Under the pieces are notes generated by a model. It had not been told where the DNA came from, made no database searches, and was given only the letters and a program-made list of their open reading frames with translations. Source: Trinickia diaoshuihuensis (GTDB taxonomy: Bacteria; Pseudomonadota; Gammaproteobacteria; Burkholderiales; Burkholderiaceae). Taken from it: DNA of 64,000 bases. Below, in pieces: positions 53,480 to 61,943 of the stretch. Made by a program: the position numbers and the translations under genes. Location of the stretch: positions 95,565 to 159,564 of the forward strand of contig NZ_QUBS01000086.1 in the NCBI RefSeq assembly GCF_003390925.1, in the 5' to 3' direction. Each line of letters begins with the position of its first letter. The stretch's first letter is position 1.

Positions 53480-56350
53480 ATGGTCGAGATAGGTACGTTG
53501 CTCGTCAATTTCGAGCATCGGGAAATACGGCGAAACGGCATGACGTTGCGGATCAGCGCGCGTGCCTTCGACATCTTGGAAGTCCTCTTTCGCGCAAACG
53601 GCGCGATCGTGTCGAAAGACGACATCATCGAAACGGTGTGGCCCGGCCAGATCGTCGAGGAAAACCGCTTACAGGTCCACGTTGCAGCCTTGCGCAAGGT
53701 ACTGGACGCGGACCGCGAACTCATTAAAACGGTCAGTGGACGCGGGTACATGCTCGTGCCGTATACGCACGCCGCAAAGTCGGCCGCCCCTGCGCGGACG
53801 CAAAGCTTGCCCGCCGATTTACCGCTCGTCGGCCGAGCGCGCGAACTCGCGAGCATTGTCGAGCGATTGGACGATGCACCGGTGGTGACGCTTGTCGGCG
53901 CGGGCGGAATCGGCAAGACGGCGCTTGCCGTCCATGTCGCTCACGCATTGAGCGAGGCCGCCGGCACCTGCGTCCATTTCGTCGAGCTGGCGATGGCGGA
54001 GTCGAGCGACGCCGTCCTAGCCACGGTAGCGCTGGCCTTGCGAGCCGATGTCCCCTTGGCCGCGAACGATCCGCGATCGCTGCTGGCCACGCTGCAAGCC
54101 GACCGCGTGCTGCTGGTGCTCGACAATGCGGAGCACGTCATCGATGCCGTCGCCGCGATCGTGCAGATGCTGGCGGCGAATGCAACCAACCTGCGTATCC
54201 TCGTGACGAGCCGGGAGCCGCTTGCCATTCGCGTCGAATCGGTATTTCGAGTCGATCCGCTGTCGGTGCCGCCAGCCGACGCGGAGGTGCGGACCCTAAC
54301 GGAACACGGTGCGGTCGAGCTGTTTTTGCGGCGCGCGCGCTCGATCGCGCCGGGTTGCGCGGCCGACGAGGCGAGCATCCGGCTCGTCGCGGACATTTGC
54401 CGCCGGCTCGAGGGTCTTCCTCTGGCGATCGAACTCGCCGCGGCGCGCGTCGCGACGTTAGGTGTCGACGGAGTCGCCGCGCGCCTTGACGACCGCCTCA
54501 ACCTGTTGAGCGGCGGAATGCGTTCCGCCTTGCCGCGCCATCAAACGTTGCGTGCAACGTTCGATTGGAGTTACGCGCTGCTCGACGCGGACACGCGCGC
54601 GTTGTTTCGCAGTCTTGCCTTCTTTGCGGGCACCTTTACCTTCGAGGCGGTCTGCGCGGTAGCGATCGAGCCGAGCATGCCGGTTGCCGCGACCATCGCA
54701 TCGCTGAGCGAATTGGCGGCTAAATCGCTGCTGACCGTGGAATTCCATGGTGCGATCGCGCTGTACCGGCTCACGGAATCCACGCGCGCCTATGCGATGG
54801 AAAAGCTGCGACACGAGGGCGACGTGAAACGCGTCGGGCGCAATCATATGCGCTATCTGCAACGCCATATCGAAGACCGTTCCGCCATCACGCCGCACCG
54901 GCCGCATGCGCAATCGCTTGCGCACGAAGCGCTCGATGATGCGCGCAGCGCATGGGATTGGGCATTTTCGGAGGAGGGCGATCCGGCATTGGGCGTGGCG
55001 TTGGCCGGCTCGCTCGTGGGCACGTTGCTCGATGCCTCGCTGCTGCATGAATGCCGGGAACGCGCCGAGCGGGCGCTAGCAACGCTCGAGACGTTGCCGG
55101 CCGGGGCCGTGGATGCGGTGTGCGAGATGCGCTTATGCGCGGCATATGCCGCCTCGCTGCTGCTGACCGGCGCAGGCGCCGCCGAAGCAACCGCGCTTTG
55201 GCGACGGGTGCTCGCGCGCGCCGAATCGGCCGGCGACGAGTCGTTTACGGCGCGCGCTCTTTGGGGCCTTTGGAATGCGGCGATGACGCGCGGCGATATT
55301 CATGCCGCGCTGCGCTACGCAACGCGCTTCGAGCTGCACGCCGATCGGGTCGGTGTGCCGTGGCAGAAGCTTTGCGCAAAGGCCACGATCGCGGTATCGC
55401 TGCACTGCTTCGGCGAGTTGGCTCAGGCGCGCGAGCGGCTCGAGCAGACACTCGACGCACTCGATGCGCATGGCTTGCCTGGGCCCGACGAGAGGAACCT
55501 CGCGGTGGATCCTCGCATTTTCGGCGCGGGAACGCTCGCGCGGGTCGCCTGGATGCAGGGCGACACGGCGTTCGCCTTGGAGTGGATGGAGCGAGCGGTT
55601 AACTTCGTGCGCGCCGATATGCTCGAACCTTCGTTCTCCCACCTGTTGGCGGCTGTCGTCGTGCCGATCGAGTTGGCTTGCGGGGAACTGGAGGCCGCCT
55701 CGCGTCACCTTGCGCTGCTTCGCTCGCAAACCGCACTCAATCGCATCGGCGGTTGGCAGGACTACGGCGAGTGTCTCGCGGGCCAACTGGAGATGCTGAG
55801 CGGTCGCGCCGAAGTGGGCCTCGCTCGCCTGGAAGCCGGGCTCGTACGGCTTGCGTCGCAAGGGTTCGCACGGCTGACTGCGCCGCTGATATGCGCTTAC
55901 GCGCAAGCGCTGGTCGAGAACGGTCGCATCGATGAAGCGCAAAACGCGCTCGATAAGGCGCAGCAGGGTCGAGCGTTAGGCGATCACAACTTCGCAGCGG
56001 AATTGTTGCGCGTGCGCGGTCGGGTGGAACGGGCACGCGCCGGTAAACGCGCCGCGCACAAATCGGGAGCCGGCGAAACCTCGCTCGAGGCCGCACACCG
56101 GTATTTCCGCGACGCGATGGCATTGGCGCGTGAACAGAGCGCCCGGCTGTTCGAACTACGCGCCGCGTTGGATCTGGCCGAGTCACTCATGGATGCGGGG
56201 GAAGGTGCGCAGGTCTCGGTGCTTCTCAGGCCGCTCTCCACATGCGTCGAACGCATCGCAGCGGGTACTCGCGTACCGGAAGCGCGCCGATTCGAGGAAC
56301 TGCTGCGCATCGCAGGCGCCGAGCAGATGTCTCCGGTCGGACAAAGCTGA
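53480..56350 (+). CDS. Winged-helix (OmpR/PhoB-type) regulator fused to NB-ARC-like ATPase and TPR-like repeats
   Basis: The 956-residue protein has an N-terminal Trans_reg_C winged helix (residues 1-95; ISARAFDILEVLFRANGAIVSKDDIIETVWPG, HVAALRKVLD), then a STAND-type ATPase from about residue 118: Walker A LVGAGGIGKTALAVHVA, Walker B VLLVLDNAEHV, sensor LVTSREPL, and GLPLAIELAAARV. From about 470 on, helical repeats (TPR-like) extend to the C-terminus. This architecture (CadC/AfsR-like N-terminus with signal-transducing ATPase) is used to activate nearby operons after ligand or partner binding. AGGAG is spaced properly for ATG 53480; ATG 53474 is also in frame. The hydrolase-type genes downstream (56.5-63 kb) are the likely targets, by position only. 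Confidence 0.87.
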   Translation: MVEIGTLLVNFEHREIRRNGMTLRISARAFDILEVLFRANGAIVSKDDIIETVWPGQIVEENRLQVHVAALRKVLDADRELIKTVSGRGYMLVPYTHAAKSAAPARTQSLPADLPLVGRARELASIVERLDDAPVVTLVGAGGIGKTALAVHVAHALSEAAGTCVHFVELAMAESSDAVLATVALALRADVPLAANDPRSLLATLQADRVLLVLDNAEHVIDAVAAIVQMLAANATNLRILVTSREPLAIRVESVFRVDPLSVPPADAEVRTLTEHGAVELFLRRARSIAPGCAADEASIRLVADICRRLEGLPLAIELAAARVATLGVDGVAARLDDRLNLLSGGMRSALPRHQTLRATFDWSYALLDADTRALFRSLAFFAGTFTFEAVCAVAIEPSMPVAATIASLSELAAKSLLTVEFHGAIALYRLTESTRAYAMEKLRHEGDVKRVGRNHMRYLQRHIEDRSAITPHRPHAQSLAHEALDDARSAWDWAFSEEGDPALGVALAGSLVGTLLDASLLHECRERAERALATLETLPAGAVDAVCEMRLCAAYAASLLLTGAGAAEATALWRRVLARAESAGDESFTARALWGLWNAAMTRGDIHAALRYATRFELHADRVGVPWQKLCAKATIAVSLHCFGELAQARERLEQTLDALDAHGLPGPDERNLAVDPRIFGAGTLARVAWMQGDTAFALEWMERAVNFVRADMLEPSFSHLLAAVVVPIELACGELEAASRHLALLRSQTALNRIGGWQDYGECLAGQLEMLSGRAEVGLARLEAGLVRLASQGFARLTAPLICAYAQALVENGRIDEAQNALDKAQQGRALGDHNFAAELLRVRGRVERARAGKRAAHKSGAGETSLEAAHRYFRDAMALAREQSARLFELRAALDLAESLMDAGEGAQVSVLLRPLSTCVERIAAGTRVPEARRFEELLRIAGAEQMSPVGQS

Positions 56351-56570
56351 GGCGACGAGGGCAATTCAGCGTCGCTTCATAACTTTTCAGATTTTCGACA
56401 GGACTTCTCCGTCGCTGGCCCACTAACATGCGATCGCGTATCGGATTGTTGCGGCACCGACTGCGCCACGGCTCATGTTTCATGTCACCGCGGCATCCGA
56501 GCGCATACCACAATGGTCACGAGAAAGCCCTTCGCCTGCTAAACCCGCGGCGACGTTTCGACGGAGAAAA

Positions 56571-57560
56571 ATGATGAGTACAGATCACAACAGCACCGTT
56601 CCCCTTTCGGCCGCACGCCGCCGCCTCTTGTCGGCGAGCGCCGGCGTGGCGGGCGCCATGGCCGCCATGGCCAGCTTGCCCGGCAGCGCCGATGCCAAAT
56701 CGGCGCCGCCCGCGCATGGCGGCCATCATCCGCAAGGCGGCGGCTTCGCGAAGGCGAAGGACGGCACGCAAATCTATTTCAAGGATTGGGGTACGGGTAC
56801 GCCCGTCGTGTTCTCGCACGGGTGGCCGCTGTCCGCCGATGCCTGGGATCCGCAAATGCTGTTCCTCGTCAATCAGGGCTATCGCGTCATCGCTCACGAC
56901 CGGCGCGGTCACGGCCGCTCCGGCCAGCCGTCGCAGGGTAACGACATGGATACCTATGCCGACGACCTCGCGGCCGTGCTCGATACGCTCGACGTCAAGG
57001 GCGCCATGCTCGTGGGCCACTCGACCGGCGGCGGCGAGGTGGCGCATTACATCGGACGTCACGGCGAAGCGCGTGTGGCCAAAGCCGTGCTCATCGGCGC
57101 CGTACCCCCGCAAATGGTGAAGTCGGCCAACAACCCCAACGGCCTCGATATGTCGGTGTTCGACGGGATTCGAGCCGGCGTTGCAGCGAACCGCTCGCAG
57201 TTCTACCTCGATCTCACCACGCCGTTTTACGGCTTCAACCGGCCGAACGCAAAAGTCTCGCAAGGCTTGGTGCAAGACTTCTGGCGTCAAGGCATGGCGG
57301 GGTCGATCAAGGGCCAATACGAATGCATCAAGCAGTTCTCCGAGGTCGACTACACCGACGATCTGAAGAAGATCAGCGTCCCCACCTTGATTCTGCACGG
57401 CGATGACGACCAAATCGTGCCGATCGACGATTCGGCCAAGTTGTCGGCGAAGATCGTGAAGAACGCGACGCTGAAGGTGTACGCCGGCGCGCCGCACGGC
57501 ATGTGCAGCACGCATGTCGATCAAGTCAATGCCGATTTGCTCGCGTTCCTGAAGGGCTAA
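56571..57560 (+). CDS. Tat-exported alpha/beta hydrolase (chloroperoxidase/arylesterase-like)
   Basis: The 329-residue protein starts with a twin-arginine signal ([11 protein letters not shown], residues about 16-26, then an Ala-rich hydrophobic stretch to about residue 45). The hydrolase domain begins near [30 protein letters not shown]. The catalytic triad is visible: Ser in VGHSTGGGE, Asp in HGDDDQIVP, His in GAPHGM. The sequence is close to cofactor-free (non-haem) chloroperoxidase and aryl-esterase families. ATG 56574 shifts the start by one codon. It is the first gene of the accessory run after the large regulator. Confidence 0.88.
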   Translation: MMSTDHNSTVPLSAARRRLLSASAGVAGAMAAMASLPGSADAKSAPPAHGGHHPQGGGFAKAKDGTQIYFKDWGTGTPVVFSHGWPLSADAWDPQMLFLVNQGYRVIAHDRRGHGRSGQPSQGNDMDTYADDLAAVLDTLDVKGAMLVGHSTGGGEVAHYIGRHGEARVAKAVLIGAVPPQMVKSANNPNGLDMSVFDGIRAGVAANRSQFYLDLTTPFYGFNRPNAKVSQGLVQDFWRQGMAGSIKGQYECIKQFSEVDYTDDLKKISVPTLILHGDDDQIVPIDDSAKLSAKIVKNATLKVYAGAPHGMCSTHVDQVNADLLAFLKG

Positions 57561-57632
57561 AAAAACACACGCTGGTACCGCGGGCGCTCGCGTTGCGACG
57601 CGCCCGTAAAAACGATAAGAGAGGAGAGAGGT

Positions 57633-58295
57633 ATGCGCGCTTCGTCATTCTCGACGGCCGACGAAGTGATGGGGGTACTTATTCCGCGAAGCGCGGTTTG
57701 CAAAACGGCCGCCGAATACGCGCGCGGCGCGCTGCCGGCCGTATTGTTCGGACATGCGTGCCGCGTGTTCGTCTTCGCGATGCTATTTGCGCAGCGCACG
57801 GGAAAGACGTGCGACTCCGAACTGCTTTATGTCAGCGCGATGTTTTCGAACATCGGCTTGACCGAAGCGTATGCGCGCTCGACTGTTCGTTACGAGTTGG
57901 ATAGCGCCGATGCCGCGCGCCTCCATCTCGACCGGCATGGAATCGGTTCCCGCGAGCGAGACGAAGCTTGGCTCGCCATCGCACTGCATATGACACCCGG
58001 CATCGCCGTGCGTGTCTCGCCGCTAGCCAGTGCGCTGGCCGCGGCTACGTTTACGGATTTGACGGCCGCGCACCTGGACACCTATTCAAACGAGGAACGC
58101 AACGGCGTGTTGGCGGCCTACCCGCGCGGCAAGCAGTTCAAGCACGAAGTTATTGCCGCGATGGGCCGCGGTCTCGCGCATCGGCCGGGCACCACGTTCG
58201 GCACCTTCGGTGCCGATGTGCTCGATAGAGTCGATCCCGATTACTGTCGTATCAATTTCTGCGGGCAAATCTTGGGCTCTTCTTGGGAAGATTAG
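57633..58295 (+). CDS. HD-domain-like protein with altered HD motif (cyanamide-hydratase-like)
   Basis: The 220-residue protein resembles the small HD-domain group that includes cyanamide hydratase: GHACRVFVFAMLFAQ (His41), DSELLYVSAMFSNIGLTEAY, YELDSADAARLHL and WLAIALHMTPGIAVR (His119), and the C-terminal RINFCGQILGSSWED. The doublet expected as His-Asp (HD) at about residues 72-73 is Ser-Asn here, so metal binding may be lost or changed. Strong GAGGAGAGAGG precedes ATG 57633. Function is unknown. It lies between the exported hydrolase gene and a divergent XapX gene. Confidence 0.75.
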   Translation: MRASSFSTADEVMGVLIPRSAVCKTAAEYARGALPAVLFGHACRVFVFAMLFAQRTGKTCDSELLYVSAMFSNIGLTEAYARSTVRYELDSADAARLHLDRHGIGSRERDEAWLAIALHMTPGIAVRVSPLASALAAATFTDLTAAHLDTYSNEERNGVLAAYPRGKQFKHEVIAAMGRGLAHRPGTTFGTFGADVLDRVDPDYCRINFCGQILGSSWED

Positions 58296-58353
58296 GGCGA
58301 ATCCAAAAATAACGATTGGAAAAGCGCGCTATCGACGCACATACAAAGCCGAA

Positions 58354-58629
58354 TTACCCGCGGTTTTGATCACCGGTCGTATTATTGCGCGCTTGCGAAC
58401 CCGGCAATGGGCCGAACATGTGGGCGCCGCACTTTGCATCGCGCCAGGCCGCTTTAAGTTTCAAGCCCGAAGCCATTCGTCCGACGAGAGGAATGATTTG
58501 CTCGCCGGCCAGCATACCCAGCAACCCGATCAACGCAATCGCCGGAGGCGCCGGCGAGGCCACCCCGATCGCGTAGTAGACGACTCCGGCGAGCACGCCA
58601 GCGAGCAAGGAAAAGACATAGGGCTTCAT
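58354..58629 (-). CDS. XapX (DUF1427) family small membrane protein
   Basis: The 91-residue protein has two hydrophobic helices and the XapX pattern YVFSLLAGVLAGVVYYAIGVASPAPPAIALIGLLGMLAGEQ (residues 4-44). After residue 55 the tail is polar and not conserved. XapX members are small inner-membrane proteins of unknown role. It is on the minus strand, opposite to its neighbours; a second, shorter homologue lies at 59758-59925. Alignment of the two shows the PAPP(A/L)IALIGLLGM core in common. Confidence 0.85.
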   Translation of the reverse strand: MKPYVFSLLAGVLAGVVYYAIGVASPAPPAIALIGLLGMLAGEQIIPLVGRMASGLKLKAAWRDAKCGAHMFGPLPGSQARNNTTGDQNRG

Positions 58630-58721
58630 GGTGACTCTCGTTGGCGAAGTTCGGCGCCATCGATCGGACGACGCTCACATGAGTTGTGAGCGTATCGCTT
58701 TTTTTGAATACCGTGAAGAGC

Positions 58722-58755
58722 GATTCAGAACATTTAAGGTTCGATTTTCTGAATC
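58722..58755. promoter_or_regulatory. Inverted repeat, possible operator upstream of the YcaC-like gene
   Basis: Arms GATTCAGAA (58722-58730) and TTCTGAATC (58747-58755) are exact reverse complements with a 16-base AT-rich spacer. They sit in the 285-base divergent gap between the XapX gene and the YcaC-like gene, 160 bases before the latter's start. The element could bind a dimeric regulator; no specific protein is implied. Confidence 0.5.
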
Positions 58756-58914
58756 AGACGAATTAGGGTTTTTTCATTGGGCTTGCGCCGATTTTGCGTG
58801 TCAAATAGTCACAGCCGGCGAGGAACGTGTTTGCCGGCGGAACGCACACCTCACGGAACGCAGTCGCGCCCCCTAGGCGTACTACTCATTCCCCGAATCG
58901 AAGGACACTCTGAC

Positions 58915-59601
58915 ATGAGCAACACAAAACTCGAAGTACTGACGCCGCAGAACAGCCAATTGATCATCATCGATCAACAACCTCAGATGGCCTTCGGCGT
59001 TCAATCGATCGACCGTCAAGCATTGAAGAACAACGTCGTCGCGCTCGCCAAGGCAGCGAAGGTGTTCAACATTCCGACGACGATCACGACGGTCGAATCG
59101 GAAAGCTTCTCGGGTTTCACGTACCCGGAATTGCTTGACGTCTTCCCGAATCAAAAGGTGCTCGAACGCACGTCGATGAATTCGTGGGACGACCAAAAAG
59201 TGCGCGACGCGCTGGCCGCCAACGGCCGCAAAAAGGTGGTGGTGGCCGGCTTGTGGACGGAGGTTTGCAATACCACGTTCGCTTTGTGCGCGATGCTCGA
59301 AGGCGAATACGAAATCTATATGGTGGCCGACGCATCGGGCGGTACCTCCAAGGATGCGCACGATTACGCGATGCAACGCATGGTGCAAGCCGGCGTGGTG
59401 CCCGTCACCTGGCAACAAGTCATGCTCGAGTGGCAGCGCGATTGGGCGCGCCGCGAGACGTATGACGCAGTGATGGCGATCGCGAAGGAACACTCGGGCG
59501 CGTACGGCATGGGCGTCGATTACGCCTACACGATGGTCCACAAGGCCGCGCAGCGCACGGCCACGCCGCATGAGGCGCTGCCGGCCGTTGCGGCTCGCTG
59601 A
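58915..59601 (+). CDS. Isochorismatase-superfamily hydrolase, YcaC-like
   Basis: The 228-residue protein has the cysteine-hydrolase core: catalytic Asp in LIIIDQQPQMAF, NNVVALAKAAKVFNIPTTITT, the SMNSWDD loop, and the nucleophile Cys in AGLWTEVCNTTFALCAMLEG, followed by IYMVADASGGTSKDAHDYAMQRM, the YcaC-type block. YcaC homologues have unclear substrates. ATG 58915 follows an AGGACAC stretch. The gene is followed by a hairpin (59640-59669) and a second XapX gene. The C-terminal 40 residues (AYGMGVDYAYTMV and on) are longer than in YcaC. Confidence 0.88.
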   Translation: MSNTKLEVLTPQNSQLIIIDQQPQMAFGVQSIDRQALKNNVVALAKAAKVFNIPTTITTVESESFSGFTYPELLDVFPNQKVLERTSMNSWDDQKVRDALAANGRKKVVVAGLWTEVCNTTFALCAMLEGEYEIYMVADASGGTSKDAHDYAMQRMVQAGVVPVTWQQVMLEWQRDWARRETYDAVMAIAKEHSGAYGMGVDYAYTMVHKAAQRTATPHEALPAVAAR

Positions 59602-59639
59602 TCGCGCAGACGCCGTCCCGCCCGCGCCCGGGGCGGCGC

Positions 59640-59669
59640 ATCGCCGGCTCCGAAAACGGAGCCGGCGAT
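59640..59669. terminator. Strong 13-bp hairpin, terminator candidate
   Basis: ATCGCCGGCTCCG (59640-59652), AAAA loop (59653-59656), CGGAGCCGGCGAT (59657-59669): a perfect GC-rich stem 38 bases after the YcaC-like stop. No T-run follows, so it may act as a weak or Rho-assisted terminator or as a transcript-stabilising stem. Confidence 0.5.
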
Positions 59670-59757
59670 CAGTTGGCGGTAGCGTCGGGCAGGCGCGCGT
59701 TCGAGTGAGCAGCCAGCGAGCACGACGACATTTTCAAATCGGTGAAGGACTGATCGT

Positions 59758-59925
59758 ATGGAACCTTACCTTGTGTCCCTTGGCGCGGGCGTGTTGATCG
59801 GCGTGATCTATAGCGTGATCAAGGTGCGCTCGCCGGCGCCACCGCTGATCGCTCTGATCGGCCTGCTGGGCATGACGCTCGGCGCGCAGGCACTTCCCAC
59901 TCTTCGGCCGTTGCTGGGCATCTAG
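59758..59925 (+). CDS. XapX (DUF1427) family peptide, 55 residues
   Basis: A short open frame (ATG 59758, TAG 59923-59925) encodes MEPYLVSLGAGVLIGVIYSV followed by IKVRSPAPPLIALIGLLGMTL and GAQALPTLRPLLGI. It aligns well with the core of the XapX protein at 58354-58629, particularly RSPAPPLIALIGLLGM. It has two hydrophobic segments and is probably an inner-membrane peptide. It lies 28 bases before the amidohydrolase gene, on the same strand, and was probably missed by length cut-offs. Confidence 0.82.
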   Translation: MEPYLVSLGAGVLIGVIYSVIKVRSPAPPLIALIGLLGMTLGAQALPTLRPLLGI

Positions 59926-59953
59926 TCGAAGTTCGCAAAGCGAGGCAATGTAA

Positions 59954-61849
59954 ATGAGCACAAGCAACACCCAACCCGACCTGATTCTGCATAACGGACG
60001 AATCACCACGCTCGACCGGTCGAACCCGGTGGCGAGCGCCGTGGCGATTGCCGGCGGGCGCTTTGTCGCCGTCGGCAGCGACGCCGATGTCATGCCGCTC
60101 GCGGGCGGCCAAACGAAGGTCATCGACTTGGGCGGCCGGCCCCTCATGCCGGGGCTGATCGACAATCACCTGCACTTGATCCGCGGGGGATTGAACTACA
60201 ACATGGAGTTGCGCTGGGACGGCGTCAACTCGCTGGCTGTCGCCATGCAGATGCTCAAGCAGCAAGTGGCGATCACGCCCGCTCCGCAATGGGTTCGCGT
60301 GGTGGGCGGTTTTACGGAACATCAATTCGCGGAAAAGCGCCTGCCCACGATCGAGGAGATCAACGCCGTCGCACCCGATACGCCGGTCTTCATCCTGCAT
60401 TTGTACGATCGCGCGCTGCTGAACGCGGCGGCATTGCGTGTCGTCGGCTACACGAAAGATACCCCCGAGCCTCCCGGCGGCGTCATCGTGCGCGATGCGG
60501 CCGGCAACCCCACCGGGCTGCTGTTGGCAAATCCCAACGCGGCGATTCTTTATGCGACCCTGGCCAAGGGTCCCAAGCTGCCGTTCGAATACCAATACAA
60601 TTCGACGCGCCATTTCATGCGCGAACTCAATCGCCTCGGCGTGACCGGCGCGATCGACGCCGGCGGCGGCTCGCAGAATTACCCCGACGATTACGAAGTC
60701 ATTCGCAAGCTCCACGAGGCGGGCGAAATGACGATACGCATCGCGTACAACCTGTTCACTCAAAAGCCGAACGCCGAGAAGGAAGACTTCGTCAACTGGA
60801 CCCGCACGGTCAAGTATCACGACGGCACCGATTACTTCCGTCATAACGGCGCCGGCGAGATGCTCGTTTTTTCGGCAGCCGATTTCGAAGATTTCCGCGT
60901 GGCGCGTCCCGAACTCGCGCCCGGGATGGAAGACGAACTCGAAGGCGTAGTGCGCGTGCTCGCGCAAAACCGCTGGCCGTGGCGGCTGCATGCGACTTAT
61001 GAGGAAACGATCAGCCGTTCCCTCGACGTCTTCGAGAAGGTCGACAAGGACATTCCGCTCGAAGGCATCAACTGGTTCTTCGACCACGCGGAAACCATCT
61101 CCGAACGTTCGATGGATCGCATTGCGGCGCTCGGCGGCGGCATCGCCGTGCAGCACCGGATGGCCTACCAAGGCGAATACTTCGTCGAACGGTATGGATC
61201 GCAAGCCGCGGAGGCTACGCCGCCCGTTGCGAAGATGCTGGAGAAGGGCCTGAAGGTTTCGGCGGGTACCGATGCTACGCGCGTCGCATCGTACAACCCT
61301 TGGGTGTCGCTCTCATGGCTCGTCACCGGCAAGACCGTCGGTGGATTGCGGTTATATCCGCGCCGCAATTTGCTGGATCGCGAAACGGCCCTGCGCATGT
61401 GGACCGAATACGTCACGTGGTTCTCGAACGAAGAAGGTAAGAAAGGGCGGATCGCGGTAGGTCAGTTGGCCGACGCGATCGTTCCGGACCGCGACTTCTT
61501 TGCTTGTCCCGAAGACGACATCGCGGACACGACTGCTCTGCTGACTGTCGTCGGCGGCAAGGTCGTCTGGGGGACCGGGCCGTTCTCGAAATTCGACACG
61601 CCCATTCCCCCGGCAATGCCCGATTGGTCCCCGGCGCGTCAATACGGCGGTTACGCCGGATGGGGCGCATCCGGCGCGCAGGGCGCCCCGTTGCAACGTG
61701 CCGCCGCGGCCGCAGCCGCGTCTTGCGGGTGCGCGAGCGCGTGCGGCTTGCATGGCCATGCGCATGCGCGGGCATGGGGCAGCGCATTGCCCGCGTCGGA
61801 TCCCAAGAGCTTTTGGGGGGCGTTCGGTTGCTCCTGCTGGGCGGTTTGA
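59954..61849 (+). CDS. Amidohydrolase_3 (YtcJ-like) family protein with Cys-rich C-terminal tail
   Basis: The 631-residue protein is a YtcJ-type metal-dependent hydrolase: LILHNGRITTLDRSNPVASAVAIAGGRFVAVG at the N-terminus, metal ligands in MPGLIDNHLHLIRGG, conserved WVRVVGGFTEHQF, RLHATYEETISRSLDVFE, HAETISERSMDRI, SAGTDATRVASYNPWVSL, and GRIAVGQLADAIVPDRDFF. Homologues usually end near residue 560; here a tail from about 570 holds CGCASACG, HGHAHA and GCSC, five Cys and several His, which may bind metal. Substrates of YtcJ proteins are mostly unknown. GAGG lies before ATG 59954. It is the third gene of the run from the YcaC-like gene. Confidence 0.88.
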   Translation: MSTSNTQPDLILHNGRITTLDRSNPVASAVAIAGGRFVAVGSDADVMPLAGGQTKVIDLGGRPLMPGLIDNHLHLIRGGLNYNMELRWDGVNSLAVAMQMLKQQVAITPAPQWVRVVGGFTEHQFAEKRLPTIEEINAVAPDTPVFILHLYDRALLNAAALRVVGYTKDTPEPPGGVIVRDAAGNPTGLLLANPNAAILYATLAKGPKLPFEYQYNSTRHFMRELNRLGVTGAIDAGGGSQNYPDDYEVIRKLHEAGEMTIRIAYNLFTQKPNAEKEDFVNWTRTVKYHDGTDYFRHNGAGEMLVFSAADFEDFRVARPELAPGMEDELEGVVRVLAQNRWPWRLHATYEETISRSLDVFEKVDKDIPLEGINWFFDHAETISERSMDRIAALGGGIAVQHRMAYQGEYFVERYGSQAAEATPPVAKMLEKGLKVSAGTDATRVASYNPWVSLSWLVTGKTVGGLRLYPRRNLLDRETALRMWTEYVTWFSNEEGKKGRIAVGQLADAIVPDRDFFACPEDDIADTTALLTVVGGKVVWGTGPFSKFDTPIPPAMPDWSPARQYGGYAGWGASGAQGAPLQRAAAAAAASCGCASACGLHGHAHARAWGSALPASDPKSFWGAFGCSCWAV

Positions 61850-61943
61850 TTCGTTAGGCATCGTGCACGATCGACGCATGTTTGCTCGCGATCGTGCGTG
61901 CTCATACTTACCCAACGGCCAACAAAGAAAGGAAAAACATCCG

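Noticed and set aside
57561..57632. Terminator hairpin after the Tat-exported hydrolase gene
   Set aside because: The GGGCGC...GCGCCC stem has a bulge and is followed by A residues, not T, so I could not call it with confidence.
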